The notes: generated by a model from the sequence alone, not told the origin. Positions 16,704 to 25,033 are shown, counted from the stretch's first letter. The stretch: 32,241 nt of DNA from Gracilibacillus suaedae (GCF_017599345.1 NZ_JAGFVL010000002.1:1-32241); one strand, 5' to 3'. Program-made: numbers and translations.

Positions 16704-16760
16704 GAAAGGCTTAAAGTTTTCAGTGCTAGACATATCCATTTATATGTTCTCCAGGAACAA

Positions 16761-16930
16761 AAGTGCAAGTGCCCGATTAAATGAAAGTGCGACTAGGCCT
16801 CTAGCTTCACCAATCGGCAAGTCTTCTTTATCGCAGGGTGATTCGTGAAATCTCCTAGTTTTTGGGCGCTTCGGGATGCGGCTCATCACGCTCACATTAT
16901 CCGCATAGTCAAATTTTCTAATTTCCTAGA
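16761..16930 (-). repeat. Interspersed repeat B, diverged inverted copy
   Basis: Read on the - strand this segment follows copies 1 and 2 in order: a TAGGAAATTAGAAAATTT start, the AAACTAGGAGATTTCACGAATC block, and a final AATCGGGCACTTGCACTTT end. Identity is much lower than between the other two copies and the middle is degraded. It fills most of the gap between the response regulator and the importer, and no gene is seen there. Confidence 0.6.
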
Positions 16931-16934
16931 CTAT

Positions 16935-16974
16935 AAAAAAGGGGTGATTTTATCTAGTAAAAATCACCCCCTTT
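16935..16974. terminator. Bidirectional terminator after the two-component system genes
   Basis: GGGGTGATTTT (16941-16951) pairs perfectly with AAAATCACCCC (16960-16970); A residues precede and CTTT follows the stem. It separates the two-component operon and repeat B copy 3 from the importer promoter just downstream. Confidence 0.75.
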
Positions 16975-17003
16975 AATTGTTAAATGAATAGGTTTTTTAT
17001 TAA

Positions 17004-17020
17004 TGAAAGCGTTTATATAA
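17004..17020 (+). promoter_or_regulatory. cre box overlapping the -10 box of the importer promoter
   Basis: TGAAAGCGTTTATA (17004-17017) is a strong cre match and overlaps TATAAT (17015-17020). The sequence 17 bases upstream (GTTTTT) is a poor -35. This arrangement predicts CcpA repression on preferred sugars and dependence on an activator, most likely the YesN-like regulator encoded upstream. Confidence 0.75.
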
Positions 17021-17054
17021 TGAGGGTGTACTATAAAAACGAGGGGGTAAATAA

Positions 17055-18407
17055 ATGAATTGGTTTAGAAGAAACATGATCATTAGCTTTATGGCACTAT
17101 TACTATTATTACTAGCAGCATGTAGTGGAAATAACACTGACACAGACTCAAATGAGATGAGAAATAACGATGATCAAGAAAACACAGAAGAGTCTGCAGC
17201 AGAAAATTCTGAAACAACATTAACATTTTTAATTGATAATCAAACCGTAACAGATGGAATAGAAGCAGTAGCAGAAGAGGTTGAAGAGAAATTTAATATT
17301 ACAACTGAACTTGAACTACGGCCTGGCGGAACAGAAGGAGACAATATCGTCAAAACACGACTGGCTACTGGAGAGATGACTGATTTAATGTGGTATAATT
17401 CTGGCTCTTTATTTAAAGCATTAAATCCTGAAGAATATTTCTTGGATTTGTCAGGACAATCTTTCATGGATCGTATTGATGATACATTTAAAGAAACAGT
17501 AGCTGTCGGTGATGGAGTTTATGGCGTTCCGGGAGAAGCTAGTTCGGCAGGTGGATGGTTATATAACAAAAAAGTGTATGAAGAATTAGGATTAGAAGTG
17601 CCACATACATGGAATGAATTAATGGCTAATAATGACAAAATTAAAGAAGCAGGTAAAATACCAGTTATTGCATCATATAAAGATACTTGGACCTCTCAAT
17701 TAGTTTTATTAGGTGATTACTACAATGTTCACTCAGAAAATTCAGGTTTTGCACAACAATTTACAAATAATGAAGCAAAATTTGCGAGTACACCTAGTGC
17801 TTTAAGAGGTTTTGAAAAATTACAAGCATTACAAGAAGCCGGACATTATAATAATGAAGCATCTGCAACAGGCTATGAAGATGGTTTAGAGATGTTAGCG
17901 AATGGCGAGGCAGCACATTATCCAATGTTAACCTTTGCTCTAGCAGCAATAGCGGATACTTTCCCTGATAAAGTAGAGGACATTGGTTTCTTTGGTCAAC
18001 CAGGTGAAAATGCAGACGATCATGGTATGACTACATGGATGCCAGGGGGGATCTATGTGAACAAAGATTCAGAACATGTCGATGCTGCTAAAAAATGGTT
18101 AGAATATTTTATATCCGAGGAAGGCCAAGCAACATATATGTCGGTCATGAAAGCTAACGGACCTTATGTTCTGAAAGATGTAGAATTACCAGATGATGCA
18201 TATACAGCTGTAAAGGATATGACAACCTATATCGAAAGCGGAAACATTGCACCTGCATTAGAATTCTTATCTCCTTTGAAAGGACCGAATCTAGAGCAAA
18301 TCACTGTGGAAGTCGGTTTAGGTATGGTGTCAGCGGAAGAAGGGGCAGAGAAATACGATAGAGACGTTGAGCGACAAGCACAACAGTTAGATCTTGAAGG
18401 ATGGTAA
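17055..18407 (+). CDS. Extracellular sugar-binding lipoprotein (family 1)
   Basis: Receptor lipoprotein of the second importer, 450 residues. The signal peptide ends in the lipobox LLAAC at about residues 19-23, followed by an acidic Asn/Asp/Glu-rich tether to about residue 55. The mature part has the family-1 binding-protein fold, with typical blocks such as GVYGVPGEAS, GGWLYNKKVYEELGLEVPHTWNE and WMPGGIYVNKDSE (in part). Many exposed Trp and Tyr residues fit carbohydrate stacking. GAGGGGG precedes the start. It leads an operon with two permeases and a GH78 alpha-L-rhamnosidase, so a rhamnose-containing oligosaccharide or rhamnoside is the likely ligand (inference). Confidence 0.9.
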   Translation: MNWFRRNMIISFMALLLLLLAACSGNNTDTDSNEMRNNDDQENTEESAAENSETTLTFLIDNQTVTDGIEAVAEEVEEKFNITTELELRPGGTEGDNIVKTRLATGEMTDLMWYNSGSLFKALNPEEYFLDLSGQSFMDRIDDTFKETVAVGDGVYGVPGEASSAGGWLYNKKVYEELGLEVPHTWNELMANNDKIKEAGKIPVIASYKDTWTSQLVLLGDYYNVHSENSGFAQQFTNNEAKFASTPSALRGFEKLQALQEAGHYNNEASATGYEDGLEMLANGEAAHYPMLTFALAAIADTFPDKVEDIGFFGQPGENADDHGMTTWMPGGIYVNKDSEHVDAAKKWLEYFISEEGQATYMSVMKANGPYVLKDVELPDDAYTAVKDMTTYIESGNIAPALEFLSPLKGPNLEQITVEVGLGMVSAEEGAEKYDRDVERQAQQLDLEGW

Positions 18408-18420
18408 GATATGTGAAGAA

Positions 18421-18441
18421 AGCCCTGTTTACAACAGGGCT
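18421..18441 (+). terminator. Intercistronic hairpin between binding protein and permease genes
   Basis: AGCCCTGT (18421-18428) pairs with ACAGGGCT (18434-18441), loop of five. The following TCTATATAATAGG has no T run, so it is more likely an mRNA stabiliser or weak terminator that lets the binding protein be made in excess over the permeases, as in malE-malF. Confidence 0.6.
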
Positions 18442-18467
18442 TCTATATAATAGGGGTGACAATAATA

Positions 18468-19328
18468 ATGAAAGTAAATAAGGTATATAGTTATGCTTTA
18501 CTAATACCAGCAGGGTTAATATATGGTTTGCTATTTTTATATCCAACCATTGTTTCCTTCTTCTTTAGTTTTACACGATGGACGTTAACAGACTGGGAAT
18601 GGATTGGATTAGATAACTTTCGAATGTTTTTTGAAGAGTCATCATTAATGATTGGTTTTAAGAACACATTTATTTTTGCATTTCTGACAGCAGGATTGAA
18701 AGTGCTTCTTGGGATGGTCATAGCTGTATTTTTAACTTCTCAGATGAAAACCAAAAGGTTTATCCGTTCTACGGTATTTTTTCCCGTATTAGTAAGTACA
18801 ATTGCAGTAGGGATTGCGTTTAGTGTATTAATGCACCCGTCAGAAGGGTTAATTAATCAAACGTTAGCTCTCTTTGGGGTTAGTGGTCCGGATTGGTTAG
18901 GTAACCCCAATCTAGCAATCTATTCTGTAGCGCTAGTGGATGTATGGAAAGGTGTAGGGATTGCGACTGTGATTTTTATCGCTGGTATGATGTCGATTCC
19001 GAAAGACTACTACGAGGCACATCAAATCGATGGTGGCAATAAGGTGAATGCATTTTGGCATATTACACTACCTTTATCAAGGCCGGCTATTAATGCGGTT
19101 ATTATTTTAGCTTTAATCGGTGGACTTCGAACATTTGATTTAGTATGGGCAATGACTGGCGGAGGTCCAGGTTTTAGTTCAGACTTAATTGCATCCATTA
19201 TATACAAACAGTATCAAGCTGGATTTTATGGATTATCAACCGCCGGAAACGTAATCTTGTTTGTTATGGTCGCCGTAATAGTTTTTCCCATCTTTAAGTT
19301 TCTCAATCGAAGAGAGGTGGATCTATGA
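18468..19328 (+). CDS. Sugar ABC transporter permease, MalF type
   Basis: Membrane subunit of the second importer, 286 residues, about six membrane segments beginning with SYALLIPAGLIYGLLFLYPT. The EAA loop reads YEAHQIDGGNKVNAFWHITLP (in part, about residues 183-200). I chose ATG 18468 because AGGGGTG (18452-18458) then has normal spacing; a GTG at 18456 in the same frame is inside that ribosome site. The stop overlaps the next start by four bases (ATGA), so the two permeases are coupled. No ATPase gene is present in the module. Confidence 0.9.
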   Translation: MKVNKVYSYALLIPAGLIYGLLFLYPTIVSFFFSFTRWTLTDWEWIGLDNFRMFFEESSLMIGFKNTFIFAFLTAGLKVLLGMVIAVFLTSQMKTKRFIRSTVFFPVLVSTIAVGIAFSVLMHPSEGLINQTLALFGVSGPDWLGNPNLAIYSVALVDVWKGVGIATVIFIAGMMSIPKDYYEAHQIDGGNKVNAFWHITLPLSRPAINAVIILALIGGLRTFDLVWAMTGGGPGFSSDLIASIIYKQYQAGFYGLSTAGNVILFVMVAVIVFPIFKFLNRREVDL

Positions 19329-20188
19329 GCAAACATGTTGCAACAAAAAAAGCAAAGCAAAAGAGGAGCCTTGGTAGGATAATAGTTGAAGTCATAGCAG
19401 TATTAGTATGTGGCGTGTTTTTCCTTGTTCCGTTCTACTTTATCATTGTCAATGCAATGAAAACAAGTTCAGAAGCTACCCAGTTATCAATTACATGGCC
19501 AACGGAATTTAGAATGTTGGAAAATATCCAAGAAGTATTAGCTGCACGTGACCATATGTTATTACTAGCTTTCTTTAACAGTACAGTTATTACGGTTTCT
19601 TCTATTTTTATTCTATTAATCGTGTGTTCGATGGCTGGATTTGTATTACACCGACGAAAAGGAAAAGCAATATCTATCATAGGCTCTACTTTCTTAGCGG
19701 GTTTGATGATACCGCCAGCTGTTGTACCGACAATTTGGGTATTAGAACAGTTTCATTTATTTAAGACTTTTCCTGGTATTATTTTGGTAATGGTAGCCAT
19801 ATCGATTCCTTTTTCTATTGTTCTGTATACAGGGTTTATTGCAACCATTCCAAAGGAAATTGATGAAGCAGCAATTATCGATGGATGTGGCGGATTTCGG
19901 CTGTTTTTCAACATTATTTTCCCAATGTTAAAGCCGATTCACTCGACAGTCATTATTTTAAATGCTGTGCAAATCTTTAATGATTTCGTTCATCCGTTAT
20001 ATTTTTTCCCTGGAGCGGATAATGCAACGGTTCAGTTAACGTTGTATAACTTTATGAGTATGTATAACACGGATTGGAATTTGTTATTTACCAATGTTTT
20101 ATTAATTACGATACCACCATTTATTTTATTTTTAATCTTTAGTGAAAAAATAGTTGCAGGTATGACGGCGGGTTCAGTCAAGGGGTAA
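19325..20188 (+). CDS. Sugar ABC transporter permease, MalG type
   Basis: Second membrane subunit, 287 residues, with a basic cytoplasmic N-terminus (about 20 residues rich in Lys and Arg) and about six membrane segments. The EAA loop is DEAAIIDGCGGFRLFFNIIFP (in part, about residues 179-197), and the C-terminus MTAGSVKG is typical of MalG-like permeases. It forms the channel with the preceding MalF-type subunit and ends 21 bases before the rhamnosidase start. Confidence 0.9.
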   Translation: MSKHVATKKAKQKRSLGRIIVEVIAVLVCGVFFLVPFYFIIVNAMKTSSEATQLSITWPTEFRMLENIQEVLAARDHMLLLAFFNSTVITVSSIFILLIVCSMAGFVLHRRKGKAISIIGSTFLAGLMIPPAVVPTIWVLEQFHLFKTFPGIILVMVAISIPFSIVLYTGFIATIPKEIDEAAIIDGCGGFRLFFNIIFPMLKPIHSTVIILNAVQIFNDFVHPLYFFPGADNATVQLTLYNFMSMYNTDWNLLFTNVLLITIPPFILFLIFSEKIVAGMTAGSVKG

Positions 20189-20209
20189 ATCAAAGGGAGG
20201 ATTGGCAAT

Positions 20210-22855
20210 ATGGTAGAAGTGTATGACGTACGATGTGAATATCGAAGGAATCCAATTGGAATTGATGTAAAAGAACCTCGTATTAGTTGGAAAATTAGAT
20301 CAGATAAACGAAATGTGAGGCAAGAGAAATTCCAAATACAACTCTCATATGAAAACAAGTTTCTAAATATAATATGGGATTCACAAGAGGTAGTATCCGA
20401 ACAGAATCTTCATGTTGTATTAACAGGTATAAATCTAGTATCACAGCAGCGGTATTTTGTTAGAGTGAAAGTAATAGATAGCGATGGAAATGAGTCGAAC
20501 TGGTCTGACGTAACATTCTTTGAAATGGGGTTATTAAATTCGTCAGATTGGAAAGCAAATTGGATAAGCCCTCCAGATGAGATTAATGGAGAGCCTTGCC
20601 CTAAAATGGGATATAGATTTTCTTTGTCAGATACAGTAAAAAGAGCAAGAATCTATGTTACAGCATTAGGTTTATATGAACTTCAGCTGAACGGTAAGCG
20701 AATAGGAGATGAATTCTTTACCCCTGGCTGGACGAATTACCAAACAAGATTACAATATCAAACGTATGATGTGACAGAATTGTTAGTGGATGGAGAAAAT
20801 GAATGGACTGGATTATTAGGGAATGGTTGGTACAAAGGTAACCTGGGATGGGAAGGTAGGCGTAATATTTTTGGAGATCAATTAGCACTACTCGCACAAC
20901 TCTATATTGAATATGTTGATGGTCGAGAACAAATAATTAAAACGGATGAAAATTGGCAAGTGGCGAAAAGTGCTATTCAAATGTCGGAAATATATCATGG
21001 AGAAACTTATGATGCTCGGGTAGATGAAAACGAATGGCATTCTGTTCACCTCCTTGAACATTCGAAAGATATTTTAATAGCACAAGAAAATGAACCAGTT
21101 AGAAAAATAGAAACATTGAAACCAAAGGAATTAATCACAACACCAAATGATGAAATCGTTATTGACTTTGGTCAGAATATGGTTGGTTGGGTTTCTTTTG
21201 ATATTGACGGAGAAAAAGGTCAAACTGTGGAAATGAAACATGCGGAAATTTTAGATGCAGATGGAAATTTTTATACCGAAAACCTACGTACTGCTAGACA
21301 GACCAATCAATATATTCTTAGTGGTGAAGGGAAAGAAACCTTTGAACCACATTTTAGCTTTCAAGGTTTTCGCTATGTGCAGCTCATCGGATTTCATAAA
21401 GATCAATTAAATTTAAATAACTTTAGAGGAGTAGTACTTCACTCTGATATGGAACTGACAGGAGAGTTTCAATGTTCCGATCCAATCATTAATCAATTGC
21501 AGCATAATATCTTATGGGGACTAAAGGGGAACTTTCTTGATGTCCCAACAGATTGCCCTCAACGTGATGAACGATTAGGCTGGACTGGGGATGCACAAAT
21601 GTTTATCCGTACCGCGAGCTATTTAGCAAATGTTGCTCCATTCTTTACAAAGTGGTTACGAGATTTGGAAGTAAATCAAGAGGAAGATGGTGGTGTCCCA
21701 TTTGTTGTTCCAAATGTATTAGATTCAATGGAAGAACCACATGAACATACGAAACCAAAGCCATATAGTTCAGCAGCTTGGGGAGATGCAGCAGTTATTT
21801 GCCCATGGACGTTATATATTGCTTATGGGGATGAACGAATACTAGCAGAACAATATTCTAGTATGAAGGCATGGATTACTTATATTAAAAATCAAGGAGA
21901 CAATCCTTATTTGTGGAATACAGGCTTTCATTTTGGAGATTGGCTTGCACTCGATTCTAAACCGGATAGTTATATTGGGGCAACCGATCGTCCTTATATC
22001 GCGACAGCATTTTTTGCATACTCGACTTCGTTGGTAAAAAAGACAGCACGGATTCTAGAAAAAGAACAAGACTATCATTATTTCTCTTACCTAGAAGAAC
22101 AAATTATGCAGGCATTTACCGATGAATTTGTTACACCAAATGGTAAATTAGTAGTTCCAACGCAAACTGGCCAAATCTTAGCTTTAATGTTTAACCTAGT
22201 AGATAGTAAAGCGAAAGAACGAGCGGTTAAAAAGTTAAAAGAGTTGTTACAGGAAAGTGATTATCATTTGACAACTGGCTTCGTGGGCACACCTTATTTG
22301 AATCACGTGCTAACCGAAAATGGCATGAATGATGCAGCTTATCAGCTATTGTTTCAGAAAGACTATCCATCATGGCTCTACCAAATTACTAAAGGAGCCA
22401 CAACAATATGGGAGCATTGGGATGGTATTAAAGAAGATGGTTCATTCTGGAGTACTGATATGAATTCGTTTAATCATTATGCATATGGTGCAATTGGAGA
22501 TTGGCTGTATCGTAAAGTCGCTGGGATTGAGTTAGACGAAGAAATGCCAGGATTTAAACACTTTACAATCAAACCTTATGTAGGAGAAGGCTTGGATTGG
22601 GTTGAAGCAAAACTGGAATCCATGTATGGTTCTATTCGAAGTGCATGGAAAAAAGATGAGACTGGTAATTGGCACTTAGAAGTAACCATTCCGGCTAATA
22701 CTACAGCTGTTGTTCAGTTAATAGAGGCAGAGAAAAGGAATATTAAAGAAAGAGGACGTAACTTAGATGAAGTAGATGGGATTATTTCTATCACAGAAAC
22801 AAATGAATCAATTGATATTGCTGTAGGATCAGGGCGTTACCACTTTACGTATTAA
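20210..22855 (+). CDS. GH78 alpha-L-rhamnosidase
   Basis: Intracellular inverting enzyme that removes terminal alpha-L-rhamnose from imported oligosaccharides or glycosides; 881 residues, no signal peptide. The N-terminal beta domains open with RCEYRRNPIGIDVKEPRISW and include the rhamnosidase carbohydrate-binding region around WISPPDE. The helical barrel carries the family signature DCPQRDERLGWTGDAQ (Asp 448, Asp 453, Asp 461), with the acid among these residues, and TTIWEHWDG with Glu 735 as candidate base. A C-terminal beta-sandwich follows. Length and motifs match Bacillus RhaA/RhaB-type enzymes. Ribosome site AAAGGGAGG is ten bases upstream. It is the last gene of the cre-controlled importer operon. 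No rhamnose isomerase or kinase is in the window, so the sugar is metabolised by genes elsewhere. Confidence 0.93.
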   Translation: MVEVYDVRCEYRRNPIGIDVKEPRISWKIRSDKRNVRQEKFQIQLSYENKFLNIIWDSQEVVSEQNLHVVLTGINLVSQQRYFVRVKVIDSDGNESNWSDVTFFEMGLLNSSDWKANWISPPDEINGEPCPKMGYRFSLSDTVKRARIYVTALGLYELQLNGKRIGDEFFTPGWTNYQTRLQYQTYDVTELLVDGENEWTGLLGNGWYKGNLGWEGRRNIFGDQLALLAQLYIEYVDGREQIIKTDENWQVAKSAIQMSEIYHGETYDARVDENEWHSVHLLEHSKDILIAQENEPVRKIETLKPKELITTPNDEIVIDFGQNMVGWVSFDIDGEKGQTVEMKHAEILDADGNFYTENLRTARQTNQYILSGEGKETFEPHFSFQGFRYVQLIGFHKDQLNLNNFRGVVLHSDMELTGEFQCSDPIINQLQHNILWGLKGNFLDVPTDCPQRDERLGWTGDAQMFIRTASYLANVAPFFTKWLRDLEVNQEEDGGVPFVVPNVLDSMEEPHEHTKPKPYSSAAWGDAAVICPWTLYIAYGDERILAEQYSSMKAWITYIKNQGDNPYLWNTGFHFGDWLALDSKPDSYIGATDRPYIATAFFAYSTSLVKKTARILEKEQDYHYFSYLEEQIMQAFTDEFVTPNGKLVVPTQTGQILALMFNLVDSKAKERAVKKLKELLQESDYHLTTGFVGTPYLNHVLTENGMNDAAYQLLFQKDYPSWLYQITKGATTIWEHWDGIKEDGSFWSTDMNSFNHYAYGAIGDWLYRKVAGIELDEEMPGFKHFTIKPYVGEGLDWVEAKLESMYGSIRSAWKKDETGNWHLEVTIPANTTAVVQLIEAEKRNIKERGRNLDEVDGIISITETNESIDIAVGSGRYHFTY

Positions 22856-23019
22856 GCTATAGGGTTGTGTTTCGAAATAAGAGTGCAACCTCCCTACGAG
22901 GGGTGTACAGATTAATAGTTATTGCCACGCTTGGAGTTGTACACCGACATATTTGTTAAGGACTATTTGTTAACTAATCATGAGAAAAAAGATTAGAATA
23001 AAATTATTTTCGCCATATA
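22856..23019. other. Gene-free stretch with nested inverted repeats
   Basis: No ORF with a ribosome site is visible. Two possible stems lie side by side: GGTTG (22863-22867) with CAACC (22886-22890), and GTGTAC (22903-22908) with GTACAC (22939-22944). They could fold the 3' untranslated region of the rhamnosidase mRNA or be a decayed element; nothing else is recognisable. Confidence 0.35.
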
Positions 23020-23078
23020 AAAAATCCCGAACTATCTTGGATATTCTATGATTAGAATTTGAGATAGTTCGGATTTTT
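23020..23078. terminator. Bidirectional terminator between rhamnosidase and the SufR-like gene
   Basis: AAAAATCC-C-GAACTATCT (23020-23037, one bulged C) pairs with AGATAGTTCGGATTTTT (23062-23078), 17 base pairs in all, with A and T runs flanking the GC part on both sides. It serves both converging genes. Confidence 0.85.
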
Positions 23079-23120
23079 CCTTTTGTTAAGATATGTCTTA
23101 CTAAATTATTTTATCTGCAA

Positions 23121-23750
23121 TTATTCAAATTGCACCTTAAACCGACAATGATTATTCCCCTCAGTTTTACATTGCACTCTCTCTACATTCTTTGTCCCTA
23201 ACACTTTCTTAAACATGCTCGTTTCACATTGACAGGCAATCTGAAATTCTTTTGCCACTGCAAATATAGGGCAATTATATTCAACAATCTCAAACTGATC
23301 ATCATCATGCTGAGATAATTCCGCCATATAGCCTTTCTCGTTCTGGATATGGACGATATCTCGCATTTTTTCTAGGTTTGAGGATTGATCTACAAGGTCG
23401 GTATATTGCTTAGTCAATCGCTCTTCGCGATTTTCAAAAAGCTGTTCAATCGAGTCCTTTCCATGTATTGCTTGAATATCTTTCAAGAACTCGACACTGA
23501 TCGATTCATAATTATTAGGAAATAGACGTTTACCCTTTGTCGTTAAAAAGAATTTTTGGATTGGACGACCAATATCCTTTTTCTCATGGTGACTCGAAAC
23601 AAGACCATCTTTCTCTAATGTAGTTAAATGTTTGCGTATTGCCATATGCGTGATATCTAAATGGTCGATAAGTTCATTGACAGATAAGGAAACTTCTTTC
23701 TTTAATAATTCTAATATTCTATCTTTCGTCGTTTTTGTTAATTGTGTCAT
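23121..23750 (-). CDS. SufR-like helix-turn-helix regulator with C-terminal cysteines
   Basis: Predicted iron-sulfur or redox-sensing transcription factor, 209 residues. A winged helix-turn-helix covers about 5-75 (SVNELIDHLDITHMAIRKHL, then wing GLVSSHHEKKDIGRP). The C-terminal domain has five cysteines: Cys 160 (NCP), 173, 175, 194 and 202, of which C160-x12-C173 has the first spacing seen in SufR; the later spacings differ from the classical C-x12-C-x13-C-x14-C. SufR proteins bind a cluster and repress Fe-S assembly genes. Here the gene diverges from sodA, so it may sense superoxide or cluster status and control sodA (inference). Ribosome site GTAGGAGG is correctly spaced; a TATAAT lies upstream on the - strand at 23792-23797. 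Confidence 0.78.
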   Translation of the reverse strand: MTQLTKTTKDRILELLKKEVSLSVNELIDHLDITHMAIRKHLTTLEKDGLVSSHHEKKDIGRPIQKFFLTTKGKRLFPNNYESISVEFLKDIQAIHGKDSIEQLFENREERLTKQYTDLVDQSSNLEKMRDIVHIQNEKGYMAELSQHDDDQFEIVEYNCPIFAVAKEFQIACQCETSMFKKVLGTKNVERVQCKTEGNNHCRFKVQFE

Positions 23751-23854
23751 GGGATTCCTCCTACGTTGGCTTCCCTATTCTTATTATTTTGATTATACAA
23801 TATATTTGTCCAAACAGAAATAAATGGAAAATTTGAAGTGAATCTGTTGAATTA

Positions 23855-23909
23855 TTGATAAAAGTATTATAACATATAATTATACTTTTTATACTAAAAG
23901 GTATAATAA
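23855..23909 (+). promoter_or_regulatory. sodA promoter region with overlapping AT-rich dyads
   Basis: ATTATAC (23879-23885) is the inverted partner of GTATAAT (23901-23907), and TATAC (23890-23894) of GTATA (23901-23905), so the half-site TATAC(T) occurs three times within 29 bases. TATAAT elements occur at 23875 and 23902 and a TTGATA at 23855, but no pair has ideal spacing, so I cannot fix the promoter. The dyads are a candidate operator for the divergent regulator. Confidence 0.45.
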
Positions 23910-23930
23910 ATATTATTGGAGGTTTTACAT

Positions 23931-24551
23931 ATGGCAAACTTTACTTTACCTGAGTTAGGTTATGCGTTTGACGCTTTGGAACCACACATTGATCAAAAAA
24001 CGATGGAAATTCACCATGGAAAACACCATCAAACATACGTTACAAAATTAAATGCAGCACTTGAAGGGCAGGATGCTTTAGCTAATAAAAGTCTTGAAGA
24101 ACTTCTAGCTGACTTAGACAGTGTACCTGAAAATATTCGTACTGCAGTGAGAAACAATGGTGGCGGACACTTCAACCATACATTGTTCTGGGAAGTGATC
24201 GCTCCGGGATCTAAAGCAGATAAACCAGAAGGGGAATTAGCAAAAGCAATTGACGAAGCATTTGGTAGCTTTGATCAATTTAAAGAACAATTCTCTAACG
24301 CAGCGGCTACTCGATTCGGCTCTGGCTGGGCTTGGTTAGTTGTCAATGCAGATGGAAAATTAGAAGTAACAAGCACGCCAAACCAGGATAATCCAATTTC
24401 CGAAGGGAAAACGGCTATCCTTGGCATCGATGTTTGGGAGCATGCGTATTACTTAAACTATCAAAACAGACGCCCTGATTACATTGCTAATTTCTACAAT
24501 GTTATTAACTGGGATGTTGTCGCAGAAAAATACCAAGCTACTGTGAAGTAA
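23931..24551 (+). CDS. sodA: Superoxide dismutase (Mn/Fe type)
   Basis: Cytoplasmic enzyme converting superoxide to oxygen and hydrogen peroxide, 206 residues. Metal ligands of the family are visible: the His in [13 protein letters not shown] (about 27), the His in [10 protein letters not shown] (about 82), and Asp and His in [20 protein letters not shown] (about 168 and 172). The wording matches Bacillus Mn-SOD, though metal choice cannot be proven from sequence. The start is ATG 23931, nine bases after GGAGG; an in-frame TTG at 23916 is part of the ribosome site. It is followed by its own terminator and then a ferredoxin gene. Confidence 0.96.
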   Translation: MANFTLPELGYAFDALEPHIDQKTMEIHHGKHHQTYVTKLNAALEGQDALANKSLEELLADLDSVPENIRTAVRNNGGGHFNHTLFWEVIAPGSKADKPEGELAKAIDEAFGSFDQFKEQFSNAAATRFGSGWAWLVVNADGKLEVTSTPNQDNPISEGKTAILGIDVWEHAYYLNYQNRRPDYIANFYNVINWDVVAEKYQATVK

Positions 24552-24570
24552 ATATGGTTAGGACTGGATG

Positions 24571-24607
24571 AGTGGAAGGATGGGAGACATCTTTCCACTT
24601 ATTTTTC
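24571..24607 (+). terminator. Terminator of sodA
   Basis: AGTGGAAGGATG (24571-24582) pairs with CATCTTTCCACT (24588-24599; one G-T pair), followed by TATTTTTCT. It ends four bases before the ferredoxin ribosome site, so the ferredoxin depends on read-through or a cryptic promoter. Confidence 0.8.
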
Positions 24608-24627
24608 TAGAAAGGAGATGTTTGGTT

Positions 24628-24864
24628 TTGGCATTTGTCATAACAGCACCATGTGAAACAGAAAAAGCCGGAGAATGTGCAACAGTATGCCCGGTGGATT
24701 GTATTGAAGAAGGAAAAGACCAATTTTATATAAATCCTGATATCTGCATTGATTGTGGTGCATGTGTAGCGGTTTGTCCCGTTGATGCGATCGCGGAAGA
24801 GTATGAATTGACTGTAGATCAAGAGCCATATTTAGAAAAAGCAGAAGCATTTTTCGGTGATTAG
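24628..24864 (+). CDS. fdxA: 7Fe ferredoxin
   Basis: Small electron carrier, 78 residues, with one [3Fe-4S] and one [4Fe-4S] cluster. The start is TTG 24628, giving the family-typical MAFVITAPC opening, with AAAGGAGATG at 24611-24620. Cysteines are at 9, 17, 21, 25 and at 40, 43, 46, 50. By comparison with Azotobacter ferredoxin I numbering (8, 16, 49; 20, 39, 42, 45; free 24) shifted by one, Cys 9, 17 and 50 would hold the 3Fe cluster, Cys 21, 40, 43 and 46 the 4Fe cluster, and Cys 25 stays free. No redox partner gene is adjacent. The longer frame from 24568 overlaps the sodA terminator and is not credible. Confidence 0.92.
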   Translation: MAFVITAPCETEKAGECATVCPVDCIEEGKDQFYINPDICIDCGACVAVCPVDAIAEEYELTVDQEPYLEKAEAFFGD

Positions 24865-24874
24865 CTTAAACGAA

Positions 24875-24913
24875 GAAAGCCCTGATAATGGTTGTATCAT
24901 TATCGGGGCTTTC
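24875..24913 (+). terminator. Terminator of the ferredoxin gene
   Basis: GAAAGCCCTGATAATG (24875-24890) pairs with CATTATCGGGGCTTTC (24898-24913), 16 base pairs with one G-T, loop of seven, then ATTCATT. Confidence 0.82.
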
Positions 24914-25033
24914 ATTCATTAAAATGGTGGTGAATTTCCGCCCTCTTCTGAATGCAACCTCCTCGATCATATCTGCTAACAATGAATCTACTTCAGTCAG
25001 GTGCTGGACAATTTCGATATGATTAAAAAATGG

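Noticed and set aside
16704-16934. Small gene or regulatory RNA between the response regulator and the importer
   Set aside because: The sequence is explained by a diverged copy of repeat B; no ORF with a ribosome site.
23861-23890. PerR or Fur box upstream of sodA
   Set aside because: The TTATAA/ATAATTATA stretch does not fit the 7-1-7 TTATAATNATTATAA pattern well enough.
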